From VFBF01 sp964530695 (GTDB lineage Bacteria > Pseudomonadota > Alphaproteobacteria > Caulobacterales > Aquidulcibacteraceae): DNA of 64,000 nt. The stretch spans positions 5,034 through 69,033 of the forward strand of contig CAZGYQ010000004.1 in assembly GCA_964530695.1 (NCBI GenBank), in the 5' to 3' direction. Of the stretch, positions 43,397-51,984 are shown one piece after another. A program made the translations under genes and the position numbers. A model generated the notes under the pieces. That model saw nothing but the letters and a program-made list of their open reading frames with translations, was not told the origin of the DNA and searched no databases. The number at the start of each line of letters is the position of its first letter. The stretch's first letter is position 1.

Positions 43397-44749
43397 ATGC
43401 GAATTCTCATTGTTGGTCCGCTTAACGGACAGATCGCGGCGGCGACGAAGATCGCGATGGATCGCGGCGCCAAGGTCGCACACGTCGACACCGGAGAGCA
43501 GGCGACGACCGCGCTGCGCAACGGCCGTGGCGCCGATCTCCTGATGGTCGATGTACGCATCGACATCGCCGGCCTTATCGCGGCCAACGAAGCCGAACGG
43601 ATAGCGGTGCCGGTGATCGCGTGCGGCATCGAGACCGATCCCGAAACCGCCGGCCGCGCGATCCGCGCCGGCGCGCTCGAATTCGTGCCGCTGCCGCCGG
43701 ACGCGGCGCTGATCGCGGCCGTGCTGCAGGCGATCTCGCGCGACACCCGCGACCTCGTGGCGACCGATCCCGCGATGAAGCAGGTCATCGCGCTCGCCGA
43801 CCAGATTGCGGGTTCCGACGCCTCGGTGCTGATCACCGGCGAAAGCGGCGTCGGCAAGGAAGTGATGGCGCGTCACGTCCACGCGCAGTCAAAACGCGCC
43901 AGCGCGCCGTTCATCGCCATCAACGTCGCCGCGATCCCCGATAACCTCCTGGAATCGGAACTTTTCGGCCACGAGCGCGGCGCCTTCACCGGCGCGGTGG
44001 CGCGGCGCATCGGCAAGTTCGAGGAAGCCGACGGCGGCACGCTCCTGCTCGACGAAATCAGCGAGATGGACCTGCGCCTGCAGGCCAAGCTCCTGCGCGC
44101 CATCCAGGAACGCGTGATCGACCGTCTCGGCGGCGCCAAGCCCGTGCCTGTGAACATCCGCATCCTGGCGACCGCCAACCGCGATCTCGCGCAGTGCGTG
44201 CGCGACGGCACGTTCCGCGAGGACCTGCTCTATCGCCTGAACGTCGTGAACCTGCGCATTCCGCCGCTGCGCGAACGCAAGGGCGACATCGCCGCGCTCG
44301 CGAACTTCTTCGTGCGCAAGTACGGCGAGTCCAACGGACGGCCCGGCCGCGTGCTGAACGCCGCCGCGCTCGAGGCGGTGATGAATTATCGCTGGCCCGG
44401 CAACGTGCGCGAACTCGAGAACGCGATGCACCGCGCGGTGCTGTTGTCCAACGGCGCCGAGATCGGTCCGGACGCCATCCGCGCGCCCGACGGCGCGCCC
44501 GTGGGCTCGAGCGCGCCGCGCACGGACGCCGCCGCGCGCGCCGTCGACGCCGCGCGCGGCATGGTCGGCAAGACCGTTGCCGAAGTGGAACAGGATCTCA
44601 TCCTCGACACGCTCACGCATTGCCTCGGCAATCGCACGCACGCTGCAAACATCCTTGGGATTTCGATACGAACATTGCGCAACAAGCTGAAGCAGTATTC
44701 TGAGGAAGGCATCGATGTGCCGCCGCCCCCGATGGGCGTGGCGGCCTGA
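43397..44749 (+). CDS. flbD: sigma-54-dependent flagellar regulator FlbD
   Basis: The 450-aa regulator has three parts. Residues 1-115 form a receiver-like domain that lacks the acidic pair (ILIVGPLN instead of I-V-DD) and the conserved Lys (FVPLPPD), although Asp52 is present. Residues 125-360 are the AAA+ domain with Walker A GESGVGKE (148-155), GAFTGA (195-200), Walker B LLLDE near 220 and FREDLLYRLN. The C-terminal Fis-type helix-turn-helix is ANILGISIRTLRNKLKQY. In Caulobacter FlbD activates sigma-54 hook and flagellin genes and represses fliF. The likely targets are in the flgK/fliK gap. Confidence 0.94.
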   Translation: MRILIVGPLNGQIAAATKIAMDRGAKVAHVDTGEQATTALRNGRGADLLMVDVRIDIAGLIAANEAERIAVPVIACGIETDPETAGRAIRAGALEFVPLPPDAALIAAVLQAISRDTRDLVATDPAMKQVIALADQIAGSDASVLITGESGVGKEVMARHVHAQSKRASAPFIAINVAAIPDNLLESELFGHERGAFTGAVARRIGKFEEADGGTLLLDEISEMDLRLQAKLLRAIQERVIDRLGGAKPVPVNIRILATANRDLAQCVRDGTFREDLLYRLNVVNLRIPPLRERKGDIAALANFFVRKYGESNGRPGRVLNAAALEAVMNYRWPGNVRELENAMHRAVLLSNGAEIGPDAIRAPDGAPVGSSAPRTDAAARAVDAARGMVGKTVAEVEQDLILDTLTHCLGNRTHAANILGISIRTLRNKLKQYSEEGIDVPPPPMGVAA

Positions 44750-44795
44750 CAACTGAGTTTTCGCGACGTCCCGTCTTTCGATCGAGTAACCGCAC

Positions 44796-46892
44796 ATGAG
44801 CGACGCCGCACAGCCGCAAGGCATCCTCCCCGACTTGGCGACCGTCGCCAAAAGCGCGCTGCGCGGGGAAGTCTATCTCGCCGCGGCGGTGCTCTTCATC
44901 CTGGCGATCCTGCTGGTGCCGCTGCCGGCGTGGTTCATGGATTTCCTGCTGGCGATCTCGATCACGTCCTCGGTGCTGGTGCTGATGACCGCGCTCCTGA
45001 TCAAGCGGCCGCTGGAATTCACCGCCTTCCCGACCGTACTGCTGCTGACCACGCTCTTCCGCCTCGCTCTGAACGTCGCCTCGACGCGCCTGATCCTCAG
45101 CCACGGCCATACGGGCCCCGACGCCGCCGGCCAGGTGATCAACGCCTTCGGCGAATTCGTCATGCAGGGCAATTTCATCATCGGGGTGATCGTCTTCATC
45201 ATCCTGATCATCGTAAACTTCGTGGTGATCACCCGCGGTTCTACGCGGATCGCGGAAGTCGCCGCGCGCTTCACCCTCGACGCCATGCCCGGCAAGCAGA
45301 TGGCCGTCGACAGCGATCTCTCCTCCGGCCTCATCGACGAGGCGACGGCGAAAAAGCGGCGCAAGGAACTCGAAGAAGAATCCAACTTCTTCGGGGCCAT
45401 GGACGGCGCGTCCAAGTTCGTGCGCGGCGACGCGATCGCGGCGCTGCTGATCACCGCCATCAACATCGTCGGCGGCATCATCATCGGCATGGCGAGCCAC
45501 CAGCTGCCGTTCGGCGAAGCGGCCGACCACTATACGCGCCTGACGGTGGGCGAAGGCCTCGTCGCACAGGTGCCGTCGCTGATCATCTCGGTGGCCGCGG
45601 GCCTGCTCGTGGCGAAGGCCGGCGTCGAAGGCGCCGCCGACAAGGCGCTCGCGCGCCAGCTCGCATCGTATCCCCCGGCGCTCGGCATGGTCAGCGCGTG
45701 CGCATTCATCGCCGGCATCCTGCCGGGAATGCCGATCATTCCGTTCTTCGCGCTCGCCGCCGGTTCGGGGCTGCTCGCCTGGCGCCTGCGCGGATCGACG
45801 AAGGCCCGCGAGGACGCCGAGATCGCGGCGACCCAACCCGCCGCGGCCCCAGTGACGGAAGAAACGCCCGCGCAATCGCTGGCGATGGACGACGTGCGCA
45901 TCGAACTGGGTTTCGGACTTCTGTCGCTGCTCAACGAAGTGCAGGGCCGACGCCTCACCGACCAGATCCGCGCGCTGCGCAAGTCGCTGGCGCAGGAGCT
46001 CGGCTTCGTCACGCCGCAGGTGCGCATCCTCGACAACGTGCAGATCGGCCCGGATGAATACGTCATCCGCGTGCGCGAAATGGAAGCCGGCAAGGGCAAG
46101 CTGAAACTCGGCGCGCTGCTGGCGATGGATCCTTCCGGCGCGGGCGTGGCCATCGCCGGCGAGCCGGTCAAGGAGCCCGCCTTCGGCCTCGACGCCACGT
46201 GGATCGACGATTCCGCGCGCGAGGAAGCGGCGTTCCGCGGCTACACCGTCGTCGATCCCGCCACCGTGCTCGCCACGCACCTCACCGAGATCGTCAAGGA
46301 ATACATGGGCGAACTGCTCACCTTCTCGGAGGTGAAAAAACTCATCAAGGAATTGCCGAAGGACACGCAGACGCTGCTCGACGACGTGGCGCCAACGCAC
46401 ATCTCATGGTCCGGCATCCAGCGCGTGCTGCAGAACCTGCTGCGCGAGCGCGTGTCGATCCGCGACCTCGGCGCCATCGTGGAGGCGATCGCGGAAGCCG
46501 CACCCGCCACGCACGACCTCGTGCAGATCACCGAACACGTCCGCGCGCGTCTGGCGCGCCAGATTTCCTTCCAGCATCAGGGGCACACCGGCTTCCTGCC
46601 GATCGTCACGCTGTCGCCGGCGTGGGAGCAGACGTTTGCGGAAGCGCTGATCGGCGAACGCGGCGAAAGGCAGCTCTCGCTCGCGCCATCGAAACTGCAC
46701 CAGTTTGTCGCCGATGTACGCCAGGCGTTCGAACAGGCGGCGCGCGAGGGCGAAACGCCCGTGCTGCTGACCAGTCCCGCGATCCGCCCCTATGTGCGCT
46801 CGCTCATTGAGCGTTTCCGCGCCGCCACGGCCGTGATGTCGCAGAGCGAAGTGCACCCGAAGGCGCGCCTGAAGTCCTGCGGCCAGATCTGA
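44796..46892 (+). CDS. flhA: flagellar export gate protein FlhA
   Basis: The 698-aa protein has about eight membrane helices in residues 25-330, including the FHIPEP-type motif region (LNVASTRLILSHG, FVMQGNFIIGVIVFIILIIVNFVVITRGSTRIAEVAARFTLDAMPGKQMAVDSDL). A cytoplasmic domain (about 360-698) binds chaperone-substrate complexes. It is the export channel of the flagellar type III secretion system and the last gene of the fliF operon, 46 bp after flbD. Confidence 0.97.
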   Translation: MSDAAQPQGILPDLATVAKSALRGEVYLAAAVLFILAILLVPLPAWFMDFLLAISITSSVLVLMTALLIKRPLEFTAFPTVLLLTTLFRLALNVASTRLILSHGHTGPDAAGQVINAFGEFVMQGNFIIGVIVFIILIIVNFVVITRGSTRIAEVAARFTLDAMPGKQMAVDSDLSSGLIDEATAKKRRKELEEESNFFGAMDGASKFVRGDAIAALLITAINIVGGIIIGMASHQLPFGEAADHYTRLTVGEGLVAQVPSLIISVAAGLLVAKAGVEGAADKALARQLASYPPALGMVSACAFIAGILPGMPIIPFFALAAGSGLLAWRLRGSTKAREDAEIAATQPAAAPVTEETPAQSLAMDDVRIELGFGLLSLLNEVQGRRLTDQIRALRKSLAQELGFVTPQVRILDNVQIGPDEYVIRVREMEAGKGKLKLGALLAMDPSGAGVAIAGEPVKEPAFGLDATWIDDSAREEAAFRGYTVVDPATVLATHLTEIVKEYMGELLTFSEVKKLIKELPKDTQTLLDDVAPTHISWSGIQRVLQNLLRERVSIRDLGAIVEAIAEAAPATHDLVQITEHVRARLARQISFQHQGHTGFLPIVTLSPAWEQTFAEALIGERGERQLSLAPSKLHQFVADVRQAFEQAAREGETPVLLTSPAIRPYVRSLIERFRAATAVMSQSEVHPKARLKSCGQI

Positions 46893-46930
46893 GAACCCCA
46901 CCACAGACTTGGACAACCGAAACTGCCGTG

Positions 46931-46949
46931 CTTCCCCTCGCGGGGAAGG
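46931..46949. repeat. family A solo hairpin after flhA
   Basis: CTTCCCC-TCGC-GGGGAAG with an extra G is the outer hairpin of family A on its own. It lies between the convergent stops of flhA (46892) and the small gene ending at 46989, so it may terminate both transcripts. No T run follows. Confidence 0.65.
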
Positions 46950-46988
46950 ACGTCAGTCGCGCGTGTGCGGACGCAAACTCGCTGAAGC

Positions 46989-47183
46989 TCAGCCCCGTTC
47001 GCGCAGCGCGGCCTGGCGCAGCAGACGCTCATCCTTCGGCGTCTTCGTCTCCGCATCGACGATGTAGACGTTGATCACGCCGCGCTTGCGGTAGGCGGCG
47101 GCGACCGCGAGCGCTTCGGTGGCGGTGACGCAGGGGTCGGCCTTCGTGTCAGGCGGCACGCCCGCATGGACAATATACGACAT
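46989..47183 (-). CDS. small hypothetical protein, 64 aa
   Basis: The start MSYIVHAGVPPDTKADPCVT is supported by GGGAG six to seven bases upstream; the longer in-frame form is antisense to the next gene. The product is soluble, with LAVAAAYRKRGVINVYIVDAETKTPKDERLL suggesting a small alpha/beta domain. I recognise no family. It is divergent from the sorbosone-dehydrogenase-like gene, 124 bp away, and convergent with flhA. Confidence 0.6.
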   Translation of the reverse strand: MSYIVHAGVPPDTKADPCVTATEALAVAAAYRKRGVINVYIVDAETKTPKDERLLRQAALRERG

Positions 47184-47307
47184 CGTGCGCTCCCGTGCGG
47201 CTCGTGACCACTTCCTACGGCGAACGCGTGCGCCCGGAAAGGACCTTGCGCTGCGGGCGTCACGGTCTAGGTTTCCGCGCGACAAGAACCTGATCGGAAC
47301 CGCCGCC

Positions 47308-48612
47308 ATGCGCCTGAGCCTCCCCCTTCTCGCCATCGTCGCCGGGCTGTCGCTGGCGGCGTGCTCGCAGTCAAAGCCCGACGCAACCGGCACCTTCGGG
47401 CCGAACCCGAAGATCGGCGCGCCGACGGCGGGCGCCATTCCGACGCTGAACAACGCCAAGGCCGTGGGCTGGCCCGCGGGCGGCGCGCCGGTTCCCGCGG
47501 CGGGCCTAACGGTCACGCGCTACGCGGAAGGCCTCGCGCATCCGCGCTGGCTCTATCTGCTGCCGAACGGCGACGTGCTCGTCGCGGAGGCGAGCAGCCA
47601 TCCCTCGGCCGGCAAGGGCCTTGAGACGCAGGTCGCCAACAACCTGATGCGCAGCGGCGGCGCGTTCGCCGATGCGGCCAACCACATCACGCTGCTGCGC
47701 GATTCCGATGGCGACGGCGACGTCGACCTGCAACGCCAGTTCATCGGCGGTCTGAGCCAGCCGACGGGCATGGCGCTCGTCGGCGACAGCCTCTACGTCG
47801 CCAACACCGACGCGCTGCTGCGCTTCCCGTACGCGGCGGACGTGACGAGCATCTCGACGCCGGGCGAGAAAATCATCGATCTCCCCAACAATCCGCCCAA
47901 CAACGGCCACTGGACGCGCACGCTCGCGGCGAGCGCGGATGGAACGAAACTGTTCATCGCCATCGGCTCGGCCAGCAACATCGGCGAAGCGGGAGCCGAG
48001 ATCGAAAGGGACCGCGCCGCGATCTGGGAGCTGGATCTGGCGACGAAAGCGCATCGCGTCTTCGCGTCCGGCCTGCGCAATCCCGTCGGCATCGGCTGGG
48101 AGCCGACGACGCAGACGCTGTGGACGTCCGTCAACGAGCGCGACCTGCTCGGCGACGACCTCGTGCCGGACTACTTCACCAGCGTGAAGGACGGCGCGTT
48201 CTACGGCTGGCCCTGGTCGTATTACGGCCAGCATGTCGATGCGCGCGTGACGCCGCAGGACGCCGCGATGGTCGCGCGCGCCATCGCCCCGGACTACGCG
48301 CTGGGCGCACACACCGCTTCGCTCGGGCTGCACTTCTACACGGGAACAGCGCTGCCGGCCGCGTATCGCGGCGGCGCCTTCATCGGCCAGCACGGCTCGT
48401 GGAACAGGAGCGTGCCCGCCGGCTACAAGGTGATCTTCGTGCCCTTCGCCGACGGAAAACCGAGCGGCCCGCCGCAGGATTTCCTCACCGGCTTCCTCAA
48501 CGCGCGCGATGAAGCGCAAGGCCGCCCCGTCGGCGTCGCGCAGGATCGCACCGGCGCCATCCTCGTGGCCGACGACGTGGGCAAGATCGTGTGGCGCGTG
48601 GCGCCGCTGTAG
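47308..48612 (+). CDS. sorbosone dehydrogenase-like lipoprotein (PQQ/beta-propeller family)
   Basis: The start at 47308 gives a lipoprotein signal LSLPLLAIVAGLSLAAC (lipobox Cys at about residue 19) and a 434-aa protein. The rest is a six-bladed beta-propeller of the glucose/sorbosone dehydrogenase family: LPNGDVLVAEASS near 90, GLSQPTGMALVGDSLYVANTDALLRFPY, GLRNPVGIGWEP, GAFYGWPWSYYGQH and IGQHGSWNRS. Many members oxidise sugars with PQQ in the periplasm; others lack activity. No PQQ biosynthesis genes are in the window. Its stop is 2 bp before the CinA gene. Confidence 0.85.
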   Translation: MRLSLPLLAIVAGLSLAACSQSKPDATGTFGPNPKIGAPTAGAIPTLNNAKAVGWPAGGAPVPAAGLTVTRYAEGLAHPRWLYLLPNGDVLVAEASSHPSAGKGLETQVANNLMRSGGAFADAANHITLLRDSDGDGDVDLQRQFIGGLSQPTGMALVGDSLYVANTDALLRFPYAADVTSISTPGEKIIDLPNNPPNNGHWTRTLAASADGTKLFIAIGSASNIGEAGAEIERDRAAIWELDLATKAHRVFASGLRNPVGIGWEPTTQTLWTSVNERDLLGDDLVPDYFTSVKDGAFYGWPWSYYGQHVDARVTPQDAAMVARAIAPDYALGAHTASLGLHFYTGTALPAAYRGGAFIGQHGSWNRSVPAGYKVIFVPFADGKPSGPPQDFLTGFLNARDEAQGRPVGVAQDRTGAILVADDVGKIVWRVAPL

Positions 48613-48614
48613 AC

Positions 48615-49076
48615 ATGCACTCCCTTCTCCCCATCGCCGCGCGCGCGGGCGAGCTGCTCAAGTCGCGCAATGAAACCATCGCCATCGCGGAATCCTCCGC
48701 CGGCGGGCTGATCTCGGCGGCGCTGCTCGCCGTGCCGGGCGCGAGCGCGTATTTTCTTGGCGGCGGCGTCGTATACACTGTGGAATCACGCCTGGCGCTG
48801 CTGCAGATGCCGCGCGAGGACATCATCCGCTCCAGCGAGCAGAGCGCGCTCAATCTCGCCCGCGCCGTGCGCAAACAGCTCGGCGCCACGTGGGCGCTCG
48901 GCGAAACGGGCGCTGCGGGCCCGACAGGTCCGTCGGGTCGCCTTTTCCTCGCGGTGACAGGGCCGTTCGAGATCACGCTGCACGAGGAGACCGGCGTCGA
49001 GGATCGCGCGGAGAACATGCGCCGCTTCGCGAAGAGCGCGCTGACGCTGCTCGTCGACGTCCTGGAGAAAGCCTAG
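48615..49076 (+). CDS. CinA-family nicotinamide-nucleotide amidohydrolase (PncC-like)
   Basis: The 153-aa product is a stand-alone CinA C-terminal domain: ETIAIAESSAGGLISAALLAVPGASAYFLGGGVVYTVESR and GETGAAGPTGPSGR. PncC hydrolyses nicotinamide mononucleotide to nicotinate mononucleotide in NAD recycling. The start at 48615 lies 2 bp after the previous stop and is preferred over 48591, which overlaps. The sequence after 49076 is a family A element. Confidence 0.9.
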   Translation: MHSLLPIAARAGELLKSRNETIAIAESSAGGLISAALLAVPGASAYFLGGGVVYTVESRLALLQMPREDIIRSSEQSALNLARAVRKQLGATWALGETGAAGPTGPSGRLFLAVTGPFEITLHEETGVEDRAENMRRFAKSALTLLVDVLEKA

Positions 49077-49091
49077 CGCCTGGTCACCGCG

Positions 49092-49219
49092 CTTCCCCGT
49101 GAGGGGAAGCTGTCGCGCCGAAGGCGTGACTGATGGGGCGGCAAGCTCAATTTCAACGGGAAGCCGCCGCCCCATCCGTCATTCGCTTCGCGAATGCCAC
49201 CTTCCCCTCGCGGGGAAGG
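49092..49219. repeat. family A palindromic element (copy 2), between convergent genes
   Basis: Same plan as 14793-14922, 128 bp. The outer hairpins are nearly identical. The left inner hairpin is GTCGCGCC-GAA-GGCGTGAC (one G-T wobble) instead of GTCAGTGC-GCA-GCACTGAC; the right inner one is CATTCGC-TTC-GCGAATG instead of CGCCGC-TCT-GCGGCG. Thus stem sequences change while pairing stays. It separates the stops of the cinA-like gene (49076) and the PH-domain gene (49257). Confidence 0.85.
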
Positions 49220-49256
49220 ACGGAGTCGGCGCCGGTCGCAGATTGTTCGCGTGGTC

Positions 49257-49679
49257 TCAGTCCCGCGCGCGGCCGCGCCGTGCGGGCATGGCGGCCTCGA
49301 TGTCGCGGCGAAATCCCACCGGATCGGCGATGATCGGCGTCAGCCAGGAATCGTCCCCCGTGCCGTGGATGGTCAGCCGGCCGTAGCCGAACAGCGTGCC
49401 GAGGAAATCCTGATCGATCTGCACGGACTCGATGCTCTCAAGCCCCATGTCCACCACGCGCCGCTCGAGAAATCCGAACTTGCGGATGAGCCGGCGGTCG
49501 GTAACCGCGATTTCCGTCGTCAGGTTGAAGATCACCTGCTGAATGAAGATCCACACGCCGACGAGCACGATCCCGAGCACGATCAGCGCCCCCCAGGCCC
49601 GCACCCACAGCACCCAGTGCAGACGCGCCGTCGCGTGGACCTTCTCCCCCGGCGCCAGGGCCTGCGTGATGTAGCTCAT
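49257..49679 (-). CDS. membrane protein with bacterial PH domain
   Basis: The 140-aa product has a double hydrophobic hairpin (LHWVLWVRAWGALIVLGIVLVGVWIFIQQVIF, about residues 20-51) followed by a bPH2/DUF304 domain (EIAVTDRRLIRKFGFLERRVVDMGLESIESVQI, GYGRLTIHGTG). This layout is the YdbS/YdbT-like membrane protein family, of unknown exact function and often linked to envelope stress. It has no operon partner. Confidence 0.88.
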   Translation of the reverse strand: MSYITQALAPGEKVHATARLHWVLWVRAWGALIVLGIVLVGVWIFIQQVIFNLTTEIAVTDRRLIRKFGFLERRVVDMGLESIESVQIDQDFLGTLFGYGRLTIHGTGDDSWLTPIIADPVGFRRDIEAAMPARRGRARD

Positions 49680-49777
49680 GTGTCTTCAGCCCCTCGACCT
49701 TGCGGCGAACCTAACGCGCGAACGCCGCCGAGGCCACGACGGAGATCAAGGGCGGCAACGGCTGTATCCGGCGGATT

Positions 49778-49819
49778 TCATTGTCTTTCGATATGGCTTC
49801 TCATTGTCTTTCGATATGG
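49778..49819. repeat. short tandem direct repeat upstream of the M13 peptidase gene
   Basis: TCATTGTCTTTCGATATGG occurs at 49778-49796 and again at 49801-49819 (19 identical bases, 23-bp period). The block is AT-rich compared with its surroundings and ends 40 bp before the peptidase start. It may be a regulator binding site or a slipped-strand duplication. Confidence 0.6.
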
Positions 49820-49859
49820 ATATGGTTCCGTCACACCGAATTCGCGGGAGGATCATACC

Positions 49860-51917
49860 ATGAACAGACGCACGCTTCTTTTCGCCGGCGCTGGCGCGGT
49901 CGCCATGAGCGGCGTCGACGCCCTGCTCGCCCAGGCGCTCGCCCAGCCGGCCGGACACGCCACGCTCGGCCGGAACGGCCTCGACCTCACCGCCCGCGAC
50001 GCGGCAGTGAAGCCCGGCGACGACTTCTTCGCGCACGTGAACGGCACGTGGCTGAAGACCGCCCAGATCCCCGGCGACCGCACGCGCTGGGGCTCCTTCG
50101 ACATGCTGCGCGACAAGGCCGACACCGAAGTGCGCGCGATTATCGAGGAACTCGCCGGCAAGACGGGCGCAGCGCCCGGCTCCGTCGAGCAGAAGATCGG
50201 CGACTACTACCGCGCGTTCATGGACACCGACGCGATCGAGCGCGCGGGCCTTCAGCCGATCCAGGCCGATCTCGCGCGCATCGCGGCGCTCAAGGATCAC
50301 GTCGAGGTCGCGCAACTCATCGCGTCGCCCGATATTCCGGTGAACGGCCCGCTCGGCGCGGGCGTGGGCCTCGATGACGGCAATCCGGACCGCTACGTCG
50401 TCGTCATCGGCCAGGGCGGCATCCACCTGCCGGAGCGCGAATACTACCTGAAGGACGACGCGCGCTTCACCGAGATCCGCGCGAAGTACAAGGCGCACGT
50501 GGCGAAGCTCTTGACGCTCGCGGGCCAGAGCGACGCCGACGCCAAGGCCGCCGCGATCTTTGCGCTCGAGAACGAGATGGCCAAGCGCCATCAGCCGATC
50601 GAGGACATGCGCGACTCCACCAAGATGTACAATCCGAAGTCGCGCGCGGACGTGAAGGCGCTGGCGCCGAACTATCCGTGGGAAGAGAGCTTCGCGGCGG
50701 CGGGCTTCGGCAATGTGCAGAACTTCGTCGTCGGCCCCGTGACGGCGGTCGGCGCGCTCGGCGAATACTTCCGCTCGACGCCCGTCGATACGTGGAAGGC
50801 CTATCTGACCTACGCGCTCGTGCGCAACCGCGCGACGCTGCTGCCGAAGGCGATCGACGACGAGGTGTTCGATTTCTACGGCCGCACGCTCAACGGCCAG
50901 CCGCAGCAGCGCGACCGCTGGAAGCGCGCCACGCAGGCGCTGAACGGCGCGCTCGGCGAGGCCATCGGCCAGGTCTATGTGCAGCGGCACTTCTCGCCGA
51001 ACGCCAAGCGCATGATGGTCGATCTGGTGGAGAACCTCCGCAAGGCGTTCGCCCAGCGCGTGGACGGCCTCACCTGGATGAGCGCGGAAACGAAGATCGT
51101 CGCGCGTCAGAAGCTGGCCACCTTCCGGCCGAAGGTCGGCTATCCCGACAAGTGGCGCGACTACGCGGGCCTGGAAGTGCGCGCGGGCGACGCGATCGGC
51201 AACGCGCGGCGCTCGGCCATCTTTGAATGGAACCGCGACGTCGCGCGCCTTGCCGGGCCGACCGACAAGGATGAGTGGTTCATGACCCCGCAGACGGTCA
51301 ACGCCTACTACAACCCCGTGTTCAACGAGATCGTGTTCCCGGCGGCGATCCTGCAGGCGCCGTTCTTCGACGAGCATGCGGACATGGCCGTGAACTACGG
51401 CGGCATCGGCGGCGTCATCGGCCACGAAATGGGCCACGGCTTCGACGACCAGGGCGCCAAGTACGATCCGCAGGGCGTGCTGCGCACATGGTGGAACGAG
51501 CGCGACGTGGCGGCGTTCGAAACGCTCAGCGCCAAGATGATCGCGCAGTACGGGCGCTTCGAGGCGCTGCCGGGCGTGAACATCAACGGCCAGCTCACCA
51601 TCGGCGAAAACATCGGCGACCATTGCGGCGTGACCGTGGGCTATGCGGCCTACAAGATCGCGCTCGGACGCCGCCGCGCGCCGGTGCTGGAAGGCCTCAC
51701 CGGAGACCAGCGCTTCTTCATGAGCTGGGCGCAGGTGTGGCGCACGCTCATCCGCGACGAGGCGCTGCGCAACCAGGTGCAGACCGACCCGCACTCGCCG
51801 GGCCGCTTCCGCTGCAACGGCACGGTGCAGAACGTCGATGCGTGGTACGCGGCGTTCAACGTCCAGCCGGGCGAAAAGCTCTACGTCGCGCCGGGCGACC
51901 GCGTGCACATCTGGTAG
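49860..51917 (+). CDS. M13-family metalloendopeptidase (neprilysin/PepO-like), exported
   Basis: The start at 49860 has GGAGG upstream and gives 685 aa. A twin-arginine-like or Sec signal (MNRRTLLFAGAGAVAMSG, cut near AQA) exports it. Residues 60-400 are the M13 N-terminal domain (PGDDFFAHVNGTWLKT). The zinc site is HEMGH at about 522-526, with the third ligand Glu in ENIGDHCG near 583 and substrate motif NAYYNP near 482. It cleaves small peptides in the periplasm. A terminator follows directly. Confidence 0.94.
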   Translation: MNRRTLLFAGAGAVAMSGVDALLAQALAQPAGHATLGRNGLDLTARDAAVKPGDDFFAHVNGTWLKTAQIPGDRTRWGSFDMLRDKADTEVRAIIEELAGKTGAAPGSVEQKIGDYYRAFMDTDAIERAGLQPIQADLARIAALKDHVEVAQLIASPDIPVNGPLGAGVGLDDGNPDRYVVVIGQGGIHLPEREYYLKDDARFTEIRAKYKAHVAKLLTLAGQSDADAKAAAIFALENEMAKRHQPIEDMRDSTKMYNPKSRADVKALAPNYPWEESFAAAGFGNVQNFVVGPVTAVGALGEYFRSTPVDTWKAYLTYALVRNRATLLPKAIDDEVFDFYGRTLNGQPQQRDRWKRATQALNGALGEAIGQVYVQRHFSPNAKRMMVDLVENLRKAFAQRVDGLTWMSAETKIVARQKLATFRPKVGYPDKWRDYAGLEVRAGDAIGNARRSAIFEWNRDVARLAGPTDKDEWFMTPQTVNAYYNPVFNEIVFPAAILQAPFFDEHADMAVNYGGIGGVIGHEMGHGFDDQGAKYDPQGVLRTWWNERDVAAFETLSAKMIAQYGRFEALPGVNINGQLTIGENIGDHCGVTVGYAAYKIALGRRRAPVLEGLTGDQRFFMSWAQVWRTLIRDEALRNQVQTDPHSPGRFRCNGTVQNVDAWYAAFNVQPGEKLYVAPGDRVHIW

Positions 51918-51938
51918 ACACTGCAAACTGAAATGAAG

Positions 51939-51970
51939 ACGCCCGCTCCCTCACGGGGGCGGGCGTTTTT
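51939..51970 (+). terminator. Rho-independent terminator after the M13 peptidase
   Basis: ACGCCCGCTCCC at 51939-51950 pairs with GGGGGCGGGCGT at 51955-51966 (loop TCAC), followed by TTTT. It lies 21 bp after the stop, and also close to the 3' end of the convergent regulator gene. Confidence 0.88.
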
Positions 51971-51984
51971 CGTTGTGTCGCCAA

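Noticed and set aside
44613..46400. 595-aa minus-strand open frame over flhA
   Set aside because: Antisense to a confident gene; composition of a shadow frame, no domain seen.
49746..51926. 726-aa minus-strand open frame over the M13 peptidase
   Set aside because: Antisense to a gene with intact HEMGH and other motifs; low-complexity Arg/Val/Ala sequence.
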